From positions 57,350 to 121,349 of the forward strand of contig NZ_CVRU01000056.1 in assembly GCF_001261715.1 (NCBI RefSeq): a stretch of 64,000 nt of DNA, read 5' to 3'. A program made the position numbers and the translations under genes. The stretch comes from Dysgonomonas sp. HGC4. Lineage in GTDB: Bacteria; Bacteroidota; Bacteroidia; Bacteroidales; Dysgonomonadaceae. Of this stretch, positions 58,548 through 64,000 are shown in pieces. The stretch's first letter is position 1; each line of letters starts with the position of its first letter. The notes under the pieces were generated by a model that did no database searches, was not told the DNA's origin, and saw only the letters and a list, made by a program, of their open reading frames with translations.

Positions 58548-61325
58548 CTATTCTATCTCTAATCCGTATGTTTTTCCTTTCTCTGTTGCGGGTACTCCCG
58601 TTTTCATCCATACAGGAGCAGCTTCTTCCTTCAAATAATGATCGAAAAATTGTTGTAAACGAATACTCAAGTCTTTACAATTGCGACGCTCCTTAAGATT
58701 ATGAGCTTCATTATTATATTGAAGTAACCAAACGGGTTTATGCAATCTTCTTAAAGCCATAAAATATTCGATACCCTGATACCAAGGCACAGCCCCATCC
58801 TTATCGTTATGCATTATCAGAAGAGGTGTGTTTACCTTATCGGCAAAGAATATAGGCGAATTCTCTTTATACAAATCTGGAGCTTCCCACATAGTGGCTC
58901 CTATACGCGATTGCGTTTGTTCATACTGATATTGACGGCTTCGTCCCGTTTCCCAGCGTATTCCACCATATGCACTGAACATATTTGAGACAGGAGCACC
59001 CGATCCGGCAGCTTTAAACATATTGGTGCGGGTAACAAGATATGCTACTTGATAACCTCCCCAACTTTGCCCTTGTATTGCCATATTATCACGATCTATC
59101 CACTCGTTTTTCGCTAATTCTTCGACTCCCGAAACAACCGAATTATAGGCACTCTCTCCTGGATGCCCCGTTACATATTGAATATCGGGCGTGAATACAA
59201 TATATCCTCTACTGCAATAGAAAGGGATATTTATAATAGAACGACTAGGTGCAGGTGGCGAATATTGATAGAGATTATCTGAATGCTTTTCATAAAAGTA
59301 AACCATCAAAGGATACTTTTTATTCGGATCGAAATTCTCCGGTTTATAAACAATTCCTTGCGATTGCTTCTTATCAAAAGTAGTCCATTCCACCAATTCG
59401 GCTGTACCCCAATTATAGTCTTTCATTTGAGGATTAATATCCGATAACTTAGTCTCAGTCTTCCAATTATTAGATGTCACAAATAAATCGGGCGAAGTAT
59501 TAAAGTTGCTCTTGGCAAATAAATATATGTCTTTGTCTTTCGCTTTTTCGGGTGATGAGAATATATACTGATCTAATATTAATGGTTTCAGATTAGATTT
59601 CTCTACTTCATAAAACCCATGCTTTTTGCTTGTATTATCGAAAACCGAAAGCAATAACTTTTCATTATTCTTTATGAATCGGCTCTCTTTATCAGTTTTG
59701 ATATATCGGAAAGTAAGCTTCTTATCCCGACCTAAGTTTTTAGTTAGATTCTCGGGAGCTTTAATTCCTATGGGGTCAAGCTTCCATATATCGTAAGCAT
59801 CGTATACCAAAAAGGCTCCATCATTCTCCAACCAAGCACCAAAACCATAAGAATCGGGAATGGATGGTGTATCATGCTTTTCGTCCCAAAAGTTGATATT
59901 CAACTTATCAGTTAAACAAACCTCTTTTTCTGTTTCGAGAGAATAAGCATAATACTGACGGTCGTTTACATCGTACCATGCTAAATATTTGCCATCAGGC
60001 GAAAGGTTCAATTCTGCCTGCAATCCCTTCTTTATTTGTTTTTGTGTATGCCTATCTAAGTCTAAAAGCCAAATATAATTCGTTAATCGGGCGGCAATAT
60101 CCCATTGAGTATCAAAAAGATAATTTAGGTTAGACGTTCCCACTGCATAACGACCATTATTTTCGTCCGATATACTCACATTGGGCATTTCCTCTGTTGC
60201 CAATTGATAGAACGTAAAACCATTATCCAAATCAACATAAGACAAATAAGTTTGTTTTATCTTTTTCTCTAATTCGACCAATTGTTGAGGCTGTATCAAA
60301 GGTTCTTCCCAATGCCAAAGATCAAGCTGAGCTTTTTCAAAATCGGGTATAGTTGTATCCTTCGGTAAAACGATAGGTGCAATCCCTAGAAGAAGCCTTT
60401 TTCCGTTTTTACTGAATTGAGGCTCATAATTCTCACTCACATTCCAATCCTTAGGCATTCCGCTTTTAGTTTTATCAACAATCAGCTTTGCCGAATCAGT
60501 ATTGGAACTGAAATAAAATAAATCGTAATTCTTGATTTCAGCTTTTGCGCTATCCGATGTCGCTAAAAAAGCAAGCCTCTCTCCCGAATCGGATAATGAC
60601 GGACTTTTATAAAGTGTTTTTCCTATCGAAACGATTTTCTTATTGTATCCCTTTAGATCGATATATACAACACTCGGTTTATTGATTGAATCCTTAGCCT
60701 CAGGTTTAGTAACTATCGCTAAGCCTTTTCCGTTTCTACTGAAAACAAAATCTGAAACATTCTTTACAGAATCTTCTTTTGCGGTATAGATATTACGAAC
60801 AACCAGAGTACGAGTTTTCTCATCTGTTTTTGCTTTACCTTTTGCCTTAAGCGTATCATCTATTGTATATGCAATATAGTCAGAGAAATCTTTACCTACC
60901 TTAAATGCTTTTACATTAGCTATTTTTATTGCTGAAAGTTTATCAAGAGAAATAATCACCAGCGAATCCTTTGGCAATTTCTCATCAGCGGTTTTCTTTA
61001 TTTTGGCTTGTCGCGTTACCTCATAAAGAGCTTTTATCTGAGCTACAATATATTTTTGATCGGGTGTAATTGTATATGCATATCCACGAGGAATACTCAA
61101 TTCTCTTTTACTTTGCAAGTCGCGAATTAAAAGATAATCGTCTCCCTCCTGCTCCTTAATTACAGTAGCAGCATATCTTCCATCATTGGTAATCCCCATT
61201 GCAGACAGGCTTTTCCACGAATCATAAACAGAATGATCTAGTACTTTTTTTTGGGCAGTAATAGTTAAGGACACGAATAAAATAGCACAGATAGTAAGGT
61301 ATTTCGAATACACTTTTCGAAGCAT
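58548..61325 (-). CDS. secreted S9 family prolyl-oligopeptidase-like peptidase
   Basis: From the ATG at 61325 the protein has 925 residues, with a signal peptide (MLRKVYSKYLTICAILFVSL, cut after ITAQ). A long beta-propeller-like part (about 30-640) precedes the alpha/beta-hydrolase domain. The nucleophile Ser (about 754) is in IQGQSWGGYQV, the Asp in HNDKDGAVPWYQG and the His in NNEAHNL. It should cut short peptides in the periplasm. A -7 box TAACTTTG (61357-61350, minus) lies just upstream of this ATG, which supports it over the 61418 start. Confidence 0.88.
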   Translation of the reverse strand: MLRKVYSKYLTICAILFVSLTITAQKKVLDHSVYDSWKSLSAMGITNDGRYAATVIKEQEGDDYLLIRDLQSKRELSIPRGYAYTITPDQKYIVAQIKALYEVTRQAKIKKTADEKLPKDSLVIISLDKLSAIKIANVKAFKVGKDFSDYIAYTIDDTLKAKGKAKTDEKTRTLVVRNIYTAKEDSVKNVSDFVFSRNGKGLAIVTKPEAKDSINKPSVVYIDLKGYNKKIVSIGKTLYKSPSLSDSGERLAFLATSDSAKAEIKNYDLFYFSSNTDSAKLIVDKTKSGMPKDWNVSENYEPQFSKNGKRLLLGIAPIVLPKDTTIPDFEKAQLDLWHWEEPLIQPQQLVELEKKIKQTYLSYVDLDNGFTFYQLATEEMPNVSISDENNGRYAVGTSNLNYLFDTQWDIAARLTNYIWLLDLDRHTQKQIKKGLQAELNLSPDGKYLAWYDVNDRQYYAYSLETEKEVCLTDKLNINFWDEKHDTPSIPDSYGFGAWLENDGAFLVYDAYDIWKLDPIGIKAPENLTKNLGRDKKLTFRYIKTDKESRFIKNNEKLLLSVFDNTSKKHGFYEVEKSNLKPLILDQYIFSSPEKAKDKDIYLFAKSNFNTSPDLFVTSNNWKTETKLSDINPQMKDYNWGTAELVEWTTFDKKQSQGIVYKPENFDPNKKYPLMVYFYEKHSDNLYQYSPPAPSRSIINIPFYCSRGYIVFTPDIQYVTGHPGESAYNSVVSGVEELAKNEWIDRDNMAIQGQSWGGYQVAYLVTRTNMFKAAGSGAPVSNMFSAYGGIRWETGRSRQYQYEQTQSRIGATMWEAPDLYKENSPIFFADKVNTPLLIMHNDKDGAVPWYQGIEYFMALRRLHKPVWLLQYNNEAHNLKERRNCKDLSIRLQQFFDHYLKEEAAPVWMKTGVPATEKGKTYGLEIE

Positions 61326-61359
61326 AACATATATATTTATCGTTTGACACAAAGTTAAT

Positions 61360-61403
61360 AAAATAAAGCGAGTCAATACCCCTTTAATAGGATTGACCCG
61401 CTT
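61360..61403 (-). terminator. terminator of the pirin gene
   Basis: On the minus strand AAGCGGGTCAAT and ATTGACTCGCTT form a 12-bp stem with one mismatch around a 14-nt loop, followed by TATTTTATT. It lies 23 nt after the pirin stop, just before the -7 box of the S9 gene. Confidence 0.65.
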
Positions 61404-61425
61404 ACTTTTTTTGAACATTTTGAGC

Positions 61426-62142
61426 TTAGAATTCCATAGGAACTTCCATCAATAGAATTCTGGCATCATCCGATAAAGATTCTATCGTTAAAGATTCTGT
61501 ATCCCAGATACCAAGTCCGTCTCTATTATCAAGAACCGTTCCCGAAACGTTGAAACTGCCTTGTATTACCATGGCAAATACACCGTTCGATTTCGATTTC
61601 AATTCATATTTTTCGATTACTCCTTTGTCAAAAGAACCAATTGAGAACCATGCATCCTGATGTATCCACAAACCTTGCTCGGTTGGGGTTGGAGATACCA
61701 CCAACTGGAATGAGTTCTTATGGTTTAAGAAATCCAGAGTCTTTTGTTCATATCTAGGAGTTACATTCTTTTTATTAGGGAACACCCATATCTGAAAAAG
61801 ATTTACAGGTTTATCTTTTTGTGCATTAAACTCACTGTGCTGTATTCCTGTGCCTGCAGTCATTACTTGTATATCTCCCGATTCTATAACACCGCCGTTG
61901 CCCATACTATCTTCGTGACGAAGACTTCCAGTTAAAGGTATTGTTATGATTTCCATATTATCGTGAGGATGTGTACCAAAACCTTTACCTCCATCTATGA
62001 CGTCATCATTCAATACCCGTAAAGCTCCGAAGTGTATTCTTTCGGGATCGTAATAATTTGCAAAGCTAAATGTATGATGGGCATTTAACCAACCATGTTG
62101 TGCGTGACCGCGAGTTTCTGCTTTATATAAAATAGTTTTCAT
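61426..62142 (-). CDS. pirin family protein
   Basis: The 238-residue bicupin shows the pirin pattern: HTFSFANYYDPERIHFGALR and the metal site HPHDNMEIITIPLTG (two His and a Glu), later QHSEFN and FQIWVFPNKK. Length and motifs fit bacterial YhhW/YhaK-type pirins, some of which are quercetin dioxygenases or redox sensors. The gene sits next to a DODA-type dioxygenase, as is common in Bacteroidetes. Its own substrate is unknown. Confidence 0.9.
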   Translation of the reverse strand: MKTILYKAETRGHAQHGWLNAHHTFSFANYYDPERIHFGALRVLNDDVIDGGKGFGTHPHDNMEIITIPLTGSLRHEDSMGNGGVIESGDIQVMTAGTGIQHSEFNAQKDKPVNLFQIWVFPNKKNVTPRYEQKTLDFLNHKNSFQLVVSPTPTEQGLWIHQDAWFSIGSFDKGVIEKYELKSKSNGVFAMVIQGSFNVSGTVLDNRDGLGIWDTESLTIESLSDDARILLMEVPMEF

Positions 62143-62181
62143 AATTGTTTTTCTTTCTTTTAATTAAACATTTGTATTGAT

Positions 62182-62194
62182 AGGTCTACGACCT
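62182..62194. promoter_or_regulatory. AGGTC-N3-GACCT palindrome, copy 5
   Basis: AGGTCTACGACCT lies 39 nt before the minus-strand ATG of the pirin gene and overlaps the last base of the dioxygenase stop codon. Confidence 0.45.
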
Positions 62195-63042
62195 TAGTTG
62201 ATAATAATAGAAGTCATGGATAATGCACCCGCTACTATCTTATCGTTAAACATACTGGCTTGTTCTCCTTCCGTTTGTAATGCCAAAGCATATATCATCG
62301 GAATATAATGATCTAATGTAGGCATTGCCAGTTGCGTCCATTTACTTAAAGACTTGTAATGAATTAAAGCACTGTGATCTCCTTTCTGTATTTTCTCTTT
62401 AAATAGTTCGTTTAATTCGATAGCCCAATCGTAACCATACTGGGCGTTAAAATCGCCTCCCTCGACTTGCAGCATACGCAGATTATGAATCATATTGCCA
62501 CTGCCTATAATAAGGACCCCCTTTCTTCGCAAATACATCAGTTCTTTTGCCAGATCGTAATGGTATTGCATATCTTTTGTATAATCGAGACTTAGTTGTA
62601 ATACCGGAATATCGGCTTTTGGATAAAAATATTTCAATACGCTCCATGTTCCGTGATCGAGTCCCCACTCATAGTCGGTTTCTACATTAAATTTAGAAGT
62701 ATTTTCCTTTATATCATTTGCCAAGTCGGGAAATCCCTGTGCTTGATATTGTTGCATATATAATTCGCGTGGAAAGCCATAAAAATCATGAATCGTTTTA
62801 GGGCTTTGCATAGCTGTAACAAAAGTTCCGCGAGTTTCCCAATGTGCCGATATACATAATATTGCCTGAGGATGAGGAATCTCTTTTCCCAACTCAATCC
62901 ATTTTTGAGCAAACTCGTTGTCTTCTATCGCATTCATGGGAGTTCCATGTCCTACGAATAAAACGGGCATCAATGGTGTATCCTTCAGATACGATAATTG
63001 TTTATGTAAATGTTGTAAACTATTTGTTGTCATATTAATCAA
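62194..63042 (-). CDS. DODA-type extradiol aromatic ring-opening dioxygenase
   Basis: The 282-residue protein matches the YgiD/4,5-DOPA extradiol dioxygenase family. Metal-binding histidines are in FVGHGTPMNAIEDNEFAQ, CISAHWETRG, DYEWGLDHGTWSVLKYFYPK and the late LDHYIPMIYAL. GSGNMIHNLR is the conserved glycine turn. These enzymes open catechol-type rings with Fe or Zn and oxygen. It is transcribed toward pirin with 51 nt between genes. Confidence 0.9.
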   Translation of the reverse strand: MINMTTNSLQHLHKQLSYLKDTPLMPVLFVGHGTPMNAIEDNEFAQKWIELGKEIPHPQAILCISAHWETRGTFVTAMQSPKTIHDFYGFPRELYMQQYQAQGFPDLANDIKENTSKFNVETDYEWGLDHGTWSVLKYFYPKADIPVLQLSLDYTKDMQYHYDLAKELMYLRRKGVLIIGSGNMIHNLRMLQVEGGDFNAQYGYDWAIELNELFKEKIQKGDHSALIHYKSLSKWTQLAMPTLDHYIPMIYALALQTEGEQASMFNDKIVAGALSMTSIIIN

Positions 63043-63071
63043 CCCTCCTGCGTATTATTTGCATTCGAAAT

Positions 63072-63113
63072 AAAAAAAGATCGGCTTTAGCGAATAAGTT
63101 GCTAAAGCCGATC
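63072..63113 (-). terminator. terminator of the yceI-like gene
   Basis: GATCGGCTTTAGC and GCTAAAGCCGATC form a perfect 13-bp stem with a 9-nt loop. On the minus strand it is followed by seven T. It lies 29 nt past the stop at 63142. Confidence 0.85.
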
Positions 63114-63141
63114 AGGAAAAAATTCACTGTCAAAAACTCTC

Positions 63142-63798
63142 TTATTTGCTAGCAGCTTTAGCTATAATTGTTATTTGCAATTCAATATTGTCATCGATGA
63201 ACTTGTCTTTCAAGTCAGCGAAAAGGCTTTTCGAACCATATTGAACGTTCCATTGAGTACGGTCAATAGTGAAAGGTACAGTAACAGCTTTGTAGGTATC
63301 ACCATCTTTTGAGATTTTAGCTCCAAATGTGATGTTCTTTTCTACATCTTTCATCTTCAGATTACCACTTATATTGTGCGTAATAGAGTCATTACCCGCT
63401 ACCGCTTCTACCTTAGTAATTGTAAAAGTACTTGTTGGGTATTTTTCAACATCAAAAAAGTCTGCACTTTTCAAGTGATTTACCAACATTTCGTTCATCT
63501 TTTGATCTGTAAGATCTTCGTCCGCAATAGCGTTCATGTCAATAGTAAATGAACCTGAAGCTACTTCTGTTCCGTTGACCGCCAAATTACCGTCTTTTAT
63601 CCCGATAATTCCGTGGTGGCTTCCGCCTGGTTTAGTTCCTACCCAATGAATAGATGATGCTTGTGTATCAACTGTAAGTTGTTGTCCATTGCCGTCAGCT
63701 ATCGCTTGTGAGTCTGTTCCTTCAATTTTGTTTTTTGGGCTGTTGCTACAAGATACTGCAAGCAACAAAATAGATAATACTAATAAATACGATTTCAT
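63142..63798 (-). CDS. YceI family lipoprotein
   Basis: The 218-residue protein has a lipoprotein signal (MKSYLLVLSILLLAVSC, Cys17) and a YceI beta-barrel at about 45-215, with SSIHWVGTKPGGSHHGIIGI, then HLKSADFFDVEKYPTSTFTI and VPFTIDRTQWNVQYGS. YceI proteins bind long isoprenoids or lipids such as polyprenols or menaquinone in the envelope. Both length and motifs are typical. A consensus promoter precedes it. Confidence 0.92.
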   Translation of the reverse strand: MKSYLLVLSILLLAVSCSNSPKNKIEGTDSQAIADGNGQQLTVDTQASSIHWVGTKPGGSHHGIIGIKDGNLAVNGTEVASGSFTIDMNAIADEDLTDQKMNEMLVNHLKSADFFDVEKYPTSTFTITKVEAVAGNDSITHNISGNLKMKDVEKNITFGAKISKDGDTYKAVTVPFTIDRTQWNVQYGSKSLFADLKDKFIDDNIELQITIIAKAASK

Positions 63799-63825
63799 AA
63801 TTGTTTTTGTTTATTATTTCTAATG

Positions 63826-63856
63826 CAAATATAGATGGAGTTTAATCATTCTCAAA
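63826..63856 (-). promoter_or_regulatory. Bacteroidetes-type promoter of the yceI-like gene
   Basis: On the minus strand TTTG (63856-63853), 19 bp, then TATATTTG (63833-63826) is a perfect match to the consensus, giving a leader of about 20 nt before the ATG at 63798. Confidence 0.75.
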
Positions 63857-63987
63857 ATAGATCTTTTTATACTTATCTATTAATATTTTTATAAATTTGT
63901 GTGAACTTTTAAGCTGATGAAAATATTGAATGATATACTTTCAAGTTGTAACAGGCTATTGTTATTATGCTTAACAAGTAAATAAAA

Positions 63988-64000
63988 AGGTCTGAGACCT
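63988..64000. promoter_or_regulatory. AGGTC-N3-GACCT palindrome, copy 6
   Basis: AGGTCTGAGACCT is a perfect palindromic 13-mer at the end of the window, which is cut here. By analogy with the other copies, a start codon may follow on the plus strand just outside. Confidence 0.45.

Noticed and set aside
58536..58551. ATAGGT-ATAG-ACCTAT as a seventh copy of the 13-bp palindrome
   Set aside because: The centre is 4 nt instead of 3, the arm differs, and it lies at the 3' end of the S9 gene rather than before a gene.
1..64000. CRISPR arrays, insertion sequences, tRNA and rRNA genes
   Set aside because: I looked for regularly spaced repeats of 25-40 bp, transposase motifs and cloverleaf or rRNA segments and found none that I could support.

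Overview
The window is AT-rich DNA from a member of the Bacteroidota, most likely a Bacteroidales genus close to Dysgonomonas. This rests on promoters of the Bacteroidetes type (TTTG, about 19 bp, TAnnTTTG), weak Shine-Dalgarno signals, many secreted Ig-like and TPR proteins, and housekeeping genes of familiar Bacteroidales type (coaBC, rsmE, a BFN/UVR protein, an S9 peptidase). The genus is inferred from general knowledge; no marker gene was compared.

Positions 1 to about 25,500 are most of a prophage that runs off the left edge. Almost every gene is on the minus strand, so transcription runs right to left. A short XRE-type repressor (25161-25505, plus strand) faces a dense early cluster of small genes (25071 down to 19139) that ends in a VirE-type helicase (17871-19115). 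A gene-free stretch of about 500 bp (17368-17870) holds TTGTAGTA repeats, a likely replication origin, and a perfect 21-bp copy of the putative repressor operator at 25124-25144. The late genes follow: unknowns, a ClpP-like protease fused to a scaffold-like tail, the major capsid protein, a tail-tube-like protein, a PLD-like protein, small terminase candidates and the large terminase, closed by a terminator at 8950. Next comes a cargo operon with its own promoter (8466-8496): ArdC-like, SymE-like, an N6-methyltransferase-like protein lacking NPPY, and a DUF3871-like protein. Then come a lipoprotein, small unknowns, a membrane-anchored protein, the portal protein and a DUF6712-like protein. No integrase or tail genes are visible, and the prophage ends were not located.

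Positions 25,600-27,200 hold three unrelated small genes with the same 5' and 3' flanking repeats, like an array of exchangeable immunity cassettes. One of them resembles domain III of EF-Tu.

Positions 27,711-31,789 are a three-gene operon for secreted proteins, ending in a 966-residue Ig/SprB-like adhesin. From 32 kb on the content is mostly chromosomal: a methyltransferase, a HAD hydrolase, rsmE, BFN, GtrA, coaBC, an M23 peptidase, a 980-residue membrane TPR protein, an NlpC/P60 lipoprotein, a sulfatase, a nicotinamidase-like protein, an MBL hydrolase, a VOC protein, an acyl-CoA synthetase, an MscS channel, an S9 peptidase, pirin, a DODA-type dioxygenase and YceI. Two items there stand out. 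One is a compact phage-like switch at 47,051-49,281, where an S24 repressor diverges from two small genes and a sigma-like gene. The other is a pair of paralogues at 55,104-57,581, in which one protein carries three tandem copies of the other's domain. A 13-bp palindrome (AGGTC-N3-GACCT type) occurs upstream of at least five genes in the right half and again at the very end of the window.
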